Source of the DNA: Azospirillum melinis
GTDB taxonomy: Bacteria; Pseudomonadota; Alphaproteobacteria; Azospirillales; Azospirillaceae
NCBI RefSeq assembly: GCF_013340935.1
Contig: NZ_WHOS01000043.1
Coordinates: forward strand, 1-62,504
Direction of reading: 5' to 3'
DNA: 62,504 bases
Shown: in pieces, positions 33,350-40,832 of the stretch
How positions within the stretch are numbered: position 1 is the stretch's first letter
Layout of the letters: each line of letters opens with the position of its first letter
Notes under the pieces: model-generated
What the model saw: the letters and a program-made list of their open reading frames with translations, nothing else
What the model was told of the DNA's origin: nothing
Databases searched by the model: none
Translations under genes and position numbers: made by a program

Positions 33350-33372
33350 CGCTCCCGGAGGGCACGGGAGCG
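33350..33372 (+). terminator. Hairpin after the HD-GYP gene
   Basis: CGCTCCCG (33350-33357) and CGGGAGCG (33365-33372) form a perfect 8-bp stem with a 7-base loop, starting 5 bp past the stop codon. No T tract follows, so it may act weakly or as a transcript-stabilising stem. Confidence 0.4.
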
Positions 33373-33480
33373 CATGTCGCTTTGGCAGGATTTTGACGCC
33401 CACCGGCACTAGCGCCACTCACCCCGGCGCACGAAGCCCGCTATTCTCCCTGGCATATCCCCTGAGCCGGAGACCGTGCC

Positions 33481-33729
33481 ATGCTGGACCTGCGACCCAA
33501 CTGCGAATGCTGCGACCGGGACCTGCCGCCCGAGGCGACGGACGCCTATATCTGTTCCTTCGAATGCACCTTCTGCGCCGATTGCCGCGCCCGGCTGCCG
33601 GGGGAGCGCTGCCCGAACTGCGGGGGAGAGCTGGTGCGGCGGCCGATCCGCCCGGCAACGAAGCTGGCTGCCAACCCGCCGTCGGCCACGCGCATCGTGA
33701 AGCCGGACGGCTGCGCCCCGCTGTTCTAG
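33481..33729 (+). CDS. DUF1272 zinc-ribbon protein
   Basis: This 82-residue protein begins MLDLRPNCECCDRDLPPEAT and continues AYICSFECTFCADCRARLPG and ERCPNCGGELVRRP, with three CxxC-type pairs that should bind zinc, matching the DUF1272 family. The basic, flexible C-terminus has no extra motif. The function is unknown and is presumably protein or nucleic-acid contact. GGAG lies 8 bases before ATG 33481. Its neighbours, an HD-GYP protein and a GST, do not suggest a pathway. Confidence 0.85.
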   Translation: MLDLRPNCECCDRDLPPEATDAYICSFECTFCADCRARLPGERCPNCGGELVRRPIRPATKLAANPPSATRIVKPDGCAPLF

Positions 33730-33852
33730 CCCTGACGGATGGAAGGCCCGGATCGGCAGTGCTGTCGCTGGCGTTCGCCGCGCAAATCGGCCAGACTGGC
33801 GCCATCGCTCCCGGGGATCCGCCCCCGGACGGAGCGCAGGGACCGTCGCAGC

Positions 33853-34488
33853 ATGCTCACGCTCTACAGCTTTCCCACGCCCAACGGACGCAAGGCCTCC
33901 ATCCTGCTGGAGGAGTTGGGGCTGCCCTACACCGTCCACCGTGTCGATCTGGCCGCCGGCGAGAACAAGCGGCCGGACTTCCTGGCGGTCAGCCCGATCA
34001 CCAAGATTCCGGCACTGGCGGAAGAGCTTCCGGGCGGCCGGGTGCGGCGCCTGTTCGGCTCCGGCGCCATCCTGCTGCATTTCGCCGAGCGCACCGGCCG
34101 GCTGCTGCCCGAGGATGAGGACGAGCGGGCGGAGGCGATGAGCTGGTTCATGCTGGGCATCAGCGACCTCGGCCCCACCGCCATCGACATGCAGCGCTTC
34201 GCCGCCCGCTCCCCCGACCGCATCCCCCATGCCATCGACCTGTACAAGGGCGAGCTGATGCGTTGCTATGCGGCGCTGGAGGAGCGCCTGGGTGCGGCGG
34301 AGCATCTGGCCGGCGCCTCCTACTCCATCGCCGACATCGCCTGCTTCCCCTTCATCGCCGCCGCGGCGGTGGCGGGCGGCGGATTGCTGGAGCGGTTCCC
34401 CAACCTGAAGCGCTGGCACGACACCGTCGCCGCAAGGCCGGCGGTCCAGCGCGGAATGTCAGTTCCCGACTTGGCCGCTTCCGGCTGA
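33853..34488 (+). CDS. Glutathione S-transferase family protein
   Basis: This 211-residue protein has a thioredoxin-fold N-terminal domain (LYSFPTPNGRKASILLEELG, with cis-Pro in ITKIPALAEE and the GSAILLHFAE glutathione site) and an all-helical C-terminal domain ending YSIADIACFPFI, the N-capping box region. It fits YghU/Nu-type bacterial GSTs, which use glutathione to conjugate or reduce organic peroxides or disulfides. Substrates cannot be told. ATG 33853 is chosen because the fold starts there. An M20 amidohydrolase gene follows after 81 bp on the same strand. Confidence 0.87.
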   Translation: MLTLYSFPTPNGRKASILLEELGLPYTVHRVDLAAGENKRPDFLAVSPITKIPALAEELPGGRVRRLFGSGAILLHFAERTGRLLPEDEDERAEAMSWFMLGISDLGPTAIDMQRFAARSPDRIPHAIDLYKGELMRCYAALEERLGAAEHLAGASYSIADIACFPFIAAAAVAGGGLLERFPNLKRWHDTVAARPAVQRGMSVPDLAASG

Positions 34489-34569
34489 GCAGACGATCCT
34501 CGACCGTCAGCCTTTCTCACCCGGCTTTCCCCGAACGCCATCCGGCCGTTCCAACCAGACGTTAGAGAC

Positions 34570-35751
34570 ATGCCGATCAACAACCGCATCGCCGCCTTCC
34601 AGGACGACATGACCGCGTGGCGGCGCGACATCCACGCCCACCCGGAACTGGGGTTCGAGGAAAAGCGCACCTCCGACATCGTCGCCACGAAGCTGGCGGA
34701 GTTCGGCATCGCGGTGCATCGCGGCCTGGGCGGGACCGGCGTGGTCGGTACGCTGACGGGGCTGGGCACCGGGAGCGGCCGGACCATCGGGCTGCGCGCC
34801 GACATGGATGCGCTGCCGATGCCGGAGGCCAACGACTTCGACCATGCCTCGCGCCATGCCGGCAAGATGCACGCCTGCGGCCATGACGGGCACACCACCA
34901 TGCTGCTGGGTGCCGCCCGCTATCTGGCGGAGACCCGCAACTTCGACGGCACCGTCCACTTCATCTTCCAGCCGGCCGAGGAAGGGTTGGGTGGGGCGAA
35001 GCGGATGATCGACGACGGGCTGTTCCAGCAGTTCGACTGCGAGCAGGTCTATGGCCTGCACAATTGGCCGGAGCTTCCGGCCGGCCGGATCGCCGTGCAT
35101 CCCGGCCCGGTGATGGCCGCGGCCAACCAGTTCGAAATCCAGGTGACCGGCCACGGCGCCCACGCCGCCATGCCCCATCGCGGCATCGATCCGGTCCTGG
35201 TGTCGGCCCACATCGTCACCGCGGCGCAGAGCTTGGTCAGCCGCGGCACCAACCCGGCCGAGAGTGCGGTCGTGTCGATCACGGTGGTGGAGGCCGGGAC
35301 CGCGGCCAACGTCATCCCCGACAGCGCGCGGATGCGCGGCACCATGCGTACCTTCTCGGAAGAGAACCACCGCCGCATCCAGGAGCAGTTCGGCCGCCTC
35401 GTCACCAGCATCGCCGAAGGTCTGGGTGCCACGGCGGAGTTGCGCTTCCGCCCCGGCTATCCCGCCACGGTCAACAGCGAGCCGGAGGCGCGCATCGCCG
35501 CCGCGGCCGCCGCCAAGGTGGTGGGCGAGGAGAATGTGGTCTGGGCGCCGGACCCGACCATGGCGGCGGAGGATTTCGGCTATATGCTGAAGGAGCGGCC
35601 GGGCGCCTATATCTGGCTCGGTCATGGCGGACATCTTGGGTCCTCCTGCCGTCTGCACAACCCGCATTACGACTTCAACGACGCGATCCTGACCACCGGC
35701 GCCAGCTATTGGGCGTCGCTGGTCGAGACGATCCTGCCGCGGAGCGCCTGA
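34570..35751 (+). CDS. M20D-family amidohydrolase (hippurate hydrolase/IAA-amino acid hydrolase-like)
   Basis: This 393-residue zinc/manganese peptidase family enzyme shows the dinuclear metal motifs LRADMDALPM, HACGHDGHTT, the catalytic Glu pair in FQPAEEGLGG and the C-terminal SSCRLHNPHYDFND. The dimerisation/lid domain contains HGAHAAMPHRGIDPV. Such enzymes hydrolyse N-acylated amino acids, for example hippurate or indole-3-acetyl-amino acids, in the cytoplasm. The substrate is not determined by sequence. A PrcB-like lipoprotein gene begins 7 bp after the stop, and the pair looks like an operon. Confidence 0.9.
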   Translation: MPINNRIAAFQDDMTAWRRDIHAHPELGFEEKRTSDIVATKLAEFGIAVHRGLGGTGVVGTLTGLGTGSGRTIGLRADMDALPMPEANDFDHASRHAGKMHACGHDGHTTMLLGAARYLAETRNFDGTVHFIFQPAEEGLGGAKRMIDDGLFQQFDCEQVYGLHNWPELPAGRIAVHPGPVMAAANQFEIQVTGHGAHAAMPHRGIDPVLVSAHIVTAAQSLVSRGTNPAESAVVSITVVEAGTAANVIPDSARMRGTMRTFSEENHRRIQEQFGRLVTSIAEGLGATAELRFRPGYPATVNSEPEARIAAAAAAKVVGEENVVWAPDPTMAAEDFGYMLKERPGAYIWLGHGGHLGSSCRLHNPHYDFNDAILTTGASYWASLVETILPRSA

Positions 35752-35758
35752 CCGTCCC

Positions 35759-36250
35759 ATGAAGCTGCCGTCCCGTCCCCGCCTGATCCCGCATCCATTC
35801 CCACATCTGATCCCGCTGCTGTTCGCCCCTGCCCTTCTGCTGGCCTCCTGCCAGGGCGGCAACGACCGCGCCGACGGCAACCTGCTGCCGGCGCAGGCGG
35901 AGGCGGGCACCGTCTGGCAGGGCGACCACAGCAGTGCCGCCGAGCGCGCCTATGTCGTCGCCCGCGACAGCGGCGAATGGTCGGCACTGTGGGCACGGGT
36001 CGGTGAGCCGGCCCCGTCCTCCCTGCCCGGCGGGCGGATGGCGGTGGCGGTGTTCCTGGGGCCGCGCGACAGCGCCGGCTACGGCGTCGCCATCGACAGC
36101 GTGCAACAGAAGGGCGCCGACCTGATCGTCGGCTATCATGAGATGGTGCCCGGCCCCGCCCAGGCGGTGGCGCAGATGCGCACCAGCCCCTACGCCATCC
36201 GCCTGCTGCCCGGCACGGCGGGGACGCCAAAATTCGTTCGGGGGAAGTAG
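35759..36250 (+). CDS. PrcB C-terminal domain lipoprotein
   Basis: This 163-residue precursor has a lipoprotein signal peptide with lipobox LLASC (Cys31). The mature domain contains AYVVARDSGEWSALWARVGE, then MAVAVFLGPRDSAGYGVAID and ends near TSPYAIRLLPG, matching the PrcB C-terminal domain found in small exported proteins and in the Treponema dentilisin complex. It would be anchored to a membrane; the role is unknown. It starts 7 bp after the amidohydrolase gene, so the two are probably cotranscribed. No protease gene is adjacent. Confidence 0.75.
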   Translation: MKLPSRPRLIPHPFPHLIPLLFAPALLLASCQGGNDRADGNLLPAQAEAGTVWQGDHSSAAERAYVVARDSGEWSALWARVGEPAPSSLPGGRMAVAVFLGPRDSAGYGVAIDSVQQKGADLIVGYHEMVPGPAQAVAQMRTSPYAIRLLPGTAGTPKFVRGK

Positions 36251-36259
36251 AAGACGGAA

Positions 36260-36279
36260 GGTGGCGTCAGACCGCCACC
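36260..36279. terminator. Hairpin between convergent genes
   Basis: GGTGGCG (36260-36266) pairs with CGCCACC (36273-36279) around a 6-base loop. It lies in the 30-bp gap between the PrcB-like gene (+) and the GGDEF/EAL gene (-). No T tract is seen, so this is a modest candidate. Confidence 0.4.
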
Positions 36280-36280
36280 C

Positions 36281-38026
36281 TCACCGCGGCATCTGCCACG
36301 GCAGCTCCCCACCGACCAGCTTGCCGGCATCCGCCGACGGCAGCGGGCGGGCGAAGTGGTAGCCCTGGCCATAGTCACAGGCCAGCGCCCGCAGCAGGTT
36401 GGCGTCGGCGCTGGTCTCGATGCCTTCGGCGATGACGTCGAAGCCCAGCAGGCGCGCCAGATCCATGATGATGCGGACGATGGCGCGGTTTTCCTCCGAC
36501 TGGTGCATGGCGGAGACGAAGGAGCGGTCGACCTTCAGGCTGTCGATGGGCAGCTTGTGCAGGTAGGACAGCGATGAATAGCCGGTGCCGAAATCGTCGA
36601 TCGACAGTTTGATGCCCAGCGCCCGCAGATCGCGCAGCAGGCGGATCGACTGTTCCGCCTTGTCCATGACAGCACTTTCCGTCAGCTCCAGCTTGATCCA
36701 GGACGGCTCCACCCCGGTTTCGCGCAGAACCTCGCGCACAACCTGGACGAAGTTGGGGTCGGACAGCTGGTGGGTGGACAGGTTGACGCTCATGAACAGC
36801 GGGGCGGAGCCCGGTTCGCGGCGGTCCTGCCACTCCGCGATCTGCAAGCAGGCCTGCCGCAGCACCCAGGTGCCGAGCGACACCACAAGGCCGGTGCTCT
36901 CTGCGATGGGGATGAAGATGCCGGGCGGGATGTTGCCGCGTTCCGGATGGTTCCAGCGCATCAGCGCCTCGAACCCCGCCAGCCCGCCGGTCACCATCTC
37001 CACGATGGGCTGGTAGGCGACCCACAGGTCGCTGCCGCTGTCCAACGCGCTGCGCAGGTCGTGCTCCAGCCGCACCTGCTCGACCACATGGGAATGCATC
37101 GCCGGGTCGAACCAGGCCTGCCGCCCGCTGCCCTGTTCACGGGCGCGGGCGGTGGCGATCTCGGCATCGCGCAGCACGTCGTCGGGACGTTCGTGGGTCG
37201 GCGACGCGACGGCGACGCCGATGCTGGCGGACAGGAACACCGTGCCGCCCGAACTGGAACGGGCGGAGCGCACCACCGACGCCAGCTCTTCGATGGCGCC
37301 TTCCAGCACCGGCCGGTCGCAGGCGCCGCCGGCCAGCATGGCGAAGGCATGGTCGCTGACGCGGGCGATCAGGTCGAAAGCGGCGGCCTGCGCCGCCATC
37401 CGCTGGGCCAGACCGTCCAACACCTCGTTGGCGAAGCCCTGGCCCATGCTGCTGCGGATTTCCGCGAAGCGGTCGATGTCCAGGATGACGAGGGTGAAGG
37501 GCTCGCCCATGTTGCGGTAGTCCGCCATGTGCTTCAGCAGCATCAGGCGGTTGGCCAGCCCGGTCACTGGGTCGTAATAGGCGAGGCGGAACAGGTCGTC
37601 CTGCACCTGCCGGCGTTCGGTCATGTCCTGCAGGATGACGAAGTAGCCGGTGACGGCGCCGTCTTCCGCCCGGTGCGGCGCATGAAGCCGCGTGACGTAA
37701 CGCTGCTGGCCGTCGGCCTGGGTGATCCAGCCTTCCGTCTGCACCGTCTCGCCCGCCAGCGCGCGCTTGGCCGCCCCGACGGTGTTGCGCAGCTGGTCCT
37801 GCCCCAGCAGGTCGCCGATGGTGCTGCCGACCGCCTTCTCCAGAGTTGTCCCCATCATCTCCAGATAGGCGCGGTTGGCGTAGATGTGCCGCCGCTGCGG
37901 GTCCATCAACGCCACCTTCACCGTCATGGCGTCGAGAATCTGACGCAGGGCGTCGAGCCCCGGCGCGCCGGATGTGGCACCCGATAAAGCGTCGGCCAGC
38001 GCGGTGATTCGGGGATCAGGACTCAT
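36281..38026 (-). CDS. PAS-GGDEF-EAL protein with degenerate GGDEF motif
   Basis: This 581-residue cytosolic protein has a PAS domain (about 20-140), GGDEF (about 150-300) and EAL (about 320-570). In place of GG(D/E)EF it has SDHAF (224-228), and the cyclase active site is therefore lost. The EAL domain keeps EALMRW (EAL at 353-355), IDDFGTGYSSL and IAEGIET, so c-di-GMP hydrolysis is plausible. The expected role is c-di-GMP phosphodiesterase responding to a PAS-bound signal. ATG 38024-38026 begins MSPDPRITALADALSG but has no good ribosome-binding site. Its end faces the PrcB-like gene. Confidence 0.9.
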   Translation of the reverse strand: MSPDPRITALADALSGATSGAPGLDALRQILDAMTVKVALMDPQRRHIYANRAYLEMMGTTLEKAVGSTIGDLLGQDQLRNTVGAAKRALAGETVQTEGWITQADGQQRYVTRLHAPHRAEDGAVTGYFVILQDMTERRQVQDDLFRLAYYDPVTGLANRLMLLKHMADYRNMGEPFTLVILDIDRFAEIRSSMGQGFANEVLDGLAQRMAAQAAAFDLIARVSDHAFAMLAGGACDRPVLEGAIEELASVVRSARSSSGGTVFLSASIGVAVASPTHERPDDVLRDAEIATARAREQGSGRQAWFDPAMHSHVVEQVRLEHDLRSALDSGSDLWVAYQPIVEMVTGGLAGFEALMRWNHPERGNIPPGIFIPIAESTGLVVSLGTWVLRQACLQIAEWQDRREPGSAPLFMSVNLSTHQLSDPNFVQVVREVLRETGVEPSWIKLELTESAVMDKAEQSIRLLRDLRALGIKLSIDDFGTGYSSLSYLHKLPIDSLKVDRSFVSAMHQSEENRAIVRIIMDLARLLGFDVIAEGIETSADANLLRALACDYGQGYHFARPLPSADAGKLVGGELPWQMPR

Positions 38027-38548
38027 GGCGAGGATAGAGTGGGGTACTCATCAGGAAATCGATACCCAACACTTACGCGAAGTGTCACCCGCCCGTCAAA
38101 ACCAAAGCTGCCTTAGTGCAACAGAGCTTGAACGTTTCTATAGCCCATCCATCGGAGACACGGCTGCATATCCATGGGCATATCATAGTATTCATTCAAG
38201 CGCGGGTTGCACCATCGCCAAGCGCACAATCCCGATTTTCTGTTCCTCACTGTGCGAATAGAGGAATGGATTTCGTTTTTTAGCAGAGTGTCTGCGGCCT
38301 GCGATTGCATCCCAAGTCGAATGTTCGGCGGACGATCGGTCTTGTGCGGTGCAGGAACGCGGCAAAGGCATGGCTGTGCCCTATAATGGAAGGACATCGG
38401 CGGACAGACGGGGATTTATACTGCCAAAACAAGTGGGGACAACGACGTTAGGGACGACGCCCGACCCGGCGCCTTCCCGGCCGTAAACCCACGGATGAAG
38501 CGCCCCGATGAAAGGGCAACGGTCACCATTTTGGGCAGGAACCACGCC
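38027..38548. other. Long AT-richer intergenic region upstream of the universal stress gene
   Basis: These 520 bases contain no supported gene. The part from about 38050 to 38400 is visibly richer in A and T than the surrounding high-GC genes. It may hold promoters for the divergent EAL and universal stress genes or a small RNA, but no terminator hairpin was found. At 38433-38447, GTGGGGACAACGACG resembles the first half of the iterons near 39.5 kb. The open frame on the minus strand (38113-38397) is not considered coding. Confidence 0.45.
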
Positions 38549-39388
38549 ATGGCTCTCAAGGACTTCCTGGTCGTCGTCGACGATACGCCCGCGTCCGCAG
38601 CGCGTCTCGACCTCGCAGCTCGGCTCGCGGCGCGGTGCGATGCGCACCTGACCGCGCTCTATGCCTTCACCGACATGGTGTTCCCCGGCTACATCGAAGC
38701 CGAAATCCCGCAGGAATTGCGCGAAAGCCGCCGCCAGAGCCGCAAGGACCAGACGGACCGGATGCAGGCGGCCTTCGACGACGTCATGCGCCTTCATGGC
38801 ATGACCGACCGATCCGAATGGCTGGCGCAGGAAGCCGATCCGACCATCGCCGCCGCGGTGCGCGGCCGCTATGCCGATCTGGTCATGGTCGGCCAGCCCG
38901 ATCCGGACCGCGACCGCGACCAGCTCGTCGCCCAGCCGGCGGACCTTCTGTTCGAATGCGGCCGGCCGCTCCTGGTCGTGCCCTATGCCGGCCGTTTCTC
39001 CAGCATCGGCGAGCGGGTTCTGGTCGGTTGGAACGGCAGCCGCGAGGCAGCGCGCGCAATCGGCGACGCCATGTCCCTGCTGACCGCCGCCAAGCGCGTC
39101 GTGGTGATGGCGGCCAATCCGAAGCCCGGCCCGAACGGCCTGGGCGACGAGCCCTGCGCCGACATCGCCCGCCATCTGTCCCGCCACGGCTGCCGCGTGG
39201 AGGCCACCCATGTCGCCACCGACGTGGTGGAGCCCGGCGACACCCTGCTGAACATGGCCGCCGACGAAAGCTGCGACCTGCTGGTGATGGGCGCCTACGG
39301 CCGTTCGCGCTTCCGCGAACTGGTGCTGGGCGGCATGACCCGCTTCATGTTGCAGCACATGACTGTTCCGGTGCTGATGAGCCATTGA
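38549..39388 (+). CDS. Universal stress protein (UspA family)
   Basis: This 279-residue protein contains two USP-like halves. The first starts KDFLVVVDDTPASAARLDLA, and the second starts VLVGWNGSREAARAIGDAMS and ends with the ATP-binding motif GAYGRSRFRELVLGGMTRFM followed by VPVLMSH. Tandem UspA proteins bind ATP and respond to stress or stationary phase in the cytoplasm. ATG 38549 was chosen over 38495 because AGGA lies 8 bases upstream and the fold starts there. It is monocistronic. The iteron region starts about 65 bp beyond its stop. Confidence 0.87.
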   Translation: MALKDFLVVVDDTPASAARLDLAARLAARCDAHLTALYAFTDMVFPGYIEAEIPQELRESRRQSRKDQTDRMQAAFDDVMRLHGMTDRSEWLAQEADPTIAAAVRGRYADLVMVGQPDPDRDRDQLVAQPADLLFECGRPLLVVPYAGRFSSIGERVLVGWNGSREAARAIGDAMSLLTAAKRVVVMAANPKPGPNGLGDEPCADIARHLSRHGCRVEATHVATDVVEPGDTLLNMAADESCDLLVMGAYGRSRFRELVLGGMTRFMLQHMTVPVLMSH

Positions 39389-39454
39389 GGGGGCGCAGTC
39401 AGGAGGCAGGTGGGGGCATCGCCGACGGACAGGTCCCCGCCCGCTTCCCCGTCC

Positions 39455-39637
39455 GTGGGGTTAAGCGACCGCCCGCCTCTCCCCGAGTCCCTCCGCAACC
39501 ACTGCGAGTCGCCCCTCCCAGCCCGTGGGGAAAAGCGACCGTGCCCCTTTGTCCACCCTGCTCCCCTTGGGGAAAAGCGGCGGATTCGTGGGGACAAGCG
39601 GCGCGACTCGGGGTTTCCCCATGGGGACAAGCGGCGA
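39455..39637 (+). repeat. Iteron array upstream of the RepA gene (five direct copies)
   Basis: Five 17-bp copies of (G/T/A)TGGGG(T/A)(T/A/C)AAGCG(A/G)C(C/G)G-like sequence lie at 39455-39471, 39525-39541, 39567-39583, 39588-39604 and 39621-39637. Copies 1-2 end in AGCGACCG; copies 3-5 end in AGCGGCGG, GC or GA. The spacing between starts is 70, 42, 21 and 33 bases, so the last copies approach one or two helical turns. TTGTCCACC (39549-39557) is a 7/9 match to the DnaA box. This is the structure of an iteron-type replication origin bound by a RepA initiator. Confidence 0.85.
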
Positions 39638-39674
39638 CTCAACTAATAAGTCTAACAACTAACCGTCGACTAGC
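39638..39674. other. AT-rich patch next to the iterons (candidate unwinding element)
   Basis: The segment ACTCAACTAATAAGTCTAAC and following bases is clearly poorer in G and C than the flanking sequence. It lies between the fifth iteron and the inverted iteron in front of repA, the usual place for a strand-opening region or promoter -10. It is a candidate only. Confidence 0.5.
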
Positions 39675-39691
39675 ACGGTCGCCTAACCCCA
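39675..39691 (-). promoter_or_regulatory. Inverted iteron just upstream of the RepA gene (candidate autorepression operator)
   Basis: CGGTCGCCTAACCCCAC is the reverse complement of GTGGGGTTAGGCGACCG, one mismatch from iteron copy 1. It lies 58 bp before ATG 39749. In iteron plasmids, RepA dimers repress their own promoter at an inverted iteron-like site in this position, so this is a strong operator candidate. Confidence 0.7.
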
Positions 39692-39748
39692 CATTGACTC
39701 CATCGGCCACCGCTCACCAGGATGCCACAACATCTGGGTGAGGGCGCG

Positions 39749-40669
39749 ATGGGCGACATACACAGGCTCGTGATCGAGCATGGCCGGGACAAGGCGCGCG
39801 CCCTGGTCCGGCCCGAAGAGCGGACGCTGGTGGACATCGCCGCCGACATCCTGGCGGACGAGAACCAGCATCTCGGCATCACCTACAGCGGTTTCTGCCT
39901 GACCAGCCTCCCGCACAAGAAGCTGGCCGACGACATGCCCTGGGAGAAGCGCGGCCATCAGGTGACGCTGCTGGTCGAGCCGGGCCGGTTGAAGGTGAAC
40001 GGCAAGATGAAGCTGTTCGGCGTGCCTTATGGCGCGCGGGCGCGGATGATCCTGATCTATCTGCAGACCCAGGCGGTGCGCACCGGCCGCCGTGAAGTCG
40101 AACTCGGCCGCTCCATGCGCGACTGGCTGACCCGGATGGGCATCAGCGTCGGCGGCGAGACCTTCCGCGGCTTCCGCGAACAGTCTCTGCGCATCTCCGC
40201 CTGCTCCTTGAAATTCTTCTGGGACGGCGAGGATGCCGACGTCTTCGAAAAGGGCGGCATCGTCAAGCGCGGCCTGATCTTCCACGACGCTCTCGGCGAC
40301 GACCGCCAGGGCACGCTGTGGAACGACGTGGTCCAGCTGGACGAGACCTTCTTCCAGGCCCTGCGCGACCATCCGGTTCCCCTGCTGGAGGAAGCGGTGC
40401 GGCAGTTGAAGGACCGCTCGCTGAGTCTCGACCTCTATGTCTGGCTCGCTTACCGGCTGCATTCGCTGAGCCGGCCGCAGCCGATCTTCTGGCCGTCGCT
40501 CTATGCGCAGTTCGGTGCCGGCTATGACCAGATGAAGCATTTCAAGCCGCGCTTCGTCCAGGCCCTGCAATATGCGCTGGCCGCCTATCCCGACGCGAAG
40601 GTCGAGCCGGCCGACGACGGCGTCATCCTCCATCCCAGCCGCCCGCCCATCGCCCGCCTGCTGGCGTAG
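39749..40669 (+). CDS. Plasmid-type replication initiator RepA (RepA_C family)
   Basis: This 306-residue protein resembles the plasmid-encoded RepA family (RepA_C, PF04796-type) of Alphaproteobacteria. It contains LGITYSGFCLTSLPHKKLAD, YGARARMILIYLQTQAVRTG, VELGRSMRDWLTRMGISVGG and the late DLYVWLAYRLHSLSRPQPIF winged-helix region. Such initiators bind iterons and start replication with host DnaA. ATG 39749 is preferred because GGTGAGGG precedes it; ATG 39722 is an alternative giving nine more residues. Five direct iterons and one inverted copy precede the gene, and two more flank its 3' end. No parA, parB, repB or mobilisation gene lies nearby. The reading frame is intact. Confidence 0.82.
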   Translation: MGDIHRLVIEHGRDKARALVRPEERTLVDIAADILADENQHLGITYSGFCLTSLPHKKLADDMPWEKRGHQVTLLVEPGRLKVNGKMKLFGVPYGARARMILIYLQTQAVRTGRREVELGRSMRDWLTRMGISVGGETFRGFREQSLRISACSLKFFWDGEDADVFEKGGIVKRGLIFHDALGDDRQGTLWNDVVQLDETFFQALRDHPVPLLEEAVRQLKDRSLSLDLYVWLAYRLHSLSRPQPIFWPSLYAQFGAGYDQMKHFKPRFVQALQYALAAYPDAKVEPADDGVILHPSRPPIARLLA

Positions 40670-40673
40670 AAGC

Positions 40674-40734
40674 GTGGGGTTAAGCGACCGGCACTGAAAT
40701 TCCTGGCCGAACTCCCGCGGTCGCTTTCCCCCAC
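40674..40734. repeat. Inverted pair of iterons downstream of RepA
   Basis: GTGGGGTTAAGCGACCG (40674-40690), identical to iteron copy 1, begins 5 bp after the repA stop. CGGTCGCTTTCCCCCAC (40718-40734) is an inverted copy (GTGGGGGAAAGCGACCG reading the other way). Together they make an inverted repeat with a 27-base spacer. They may serve as a transcription terminator, as extra RepA binding sites for copy control by handcuffing, or as the other end of the origin region. Confidence 0.8.
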
Positions 40735-40832
40735 ACCCCGGCAAGCCCGCCCGCCATTGACCCACGTCATTGGGGGGGTCCCTCCCCTCCCCCTAAGATC
40801 GCCGCCAGTTCCCGAACCGGAGAGGCTTTGCC

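Noticed and set aside
38113..38397. Minus-strand 94-codon frame in the gap before the universal stress gene
   Set aside because: Mixed codon use, no ribosome-binding site and no recognisable domain; left as intergenic.
39455..40734. The 17-bp repeats considered as a CRISPR array
   Set aside because: Spacing is irregular (21 to 70 bases), copies occur in both orientations, they surround a replication initiator and no cas genes are present; iterons explain them.
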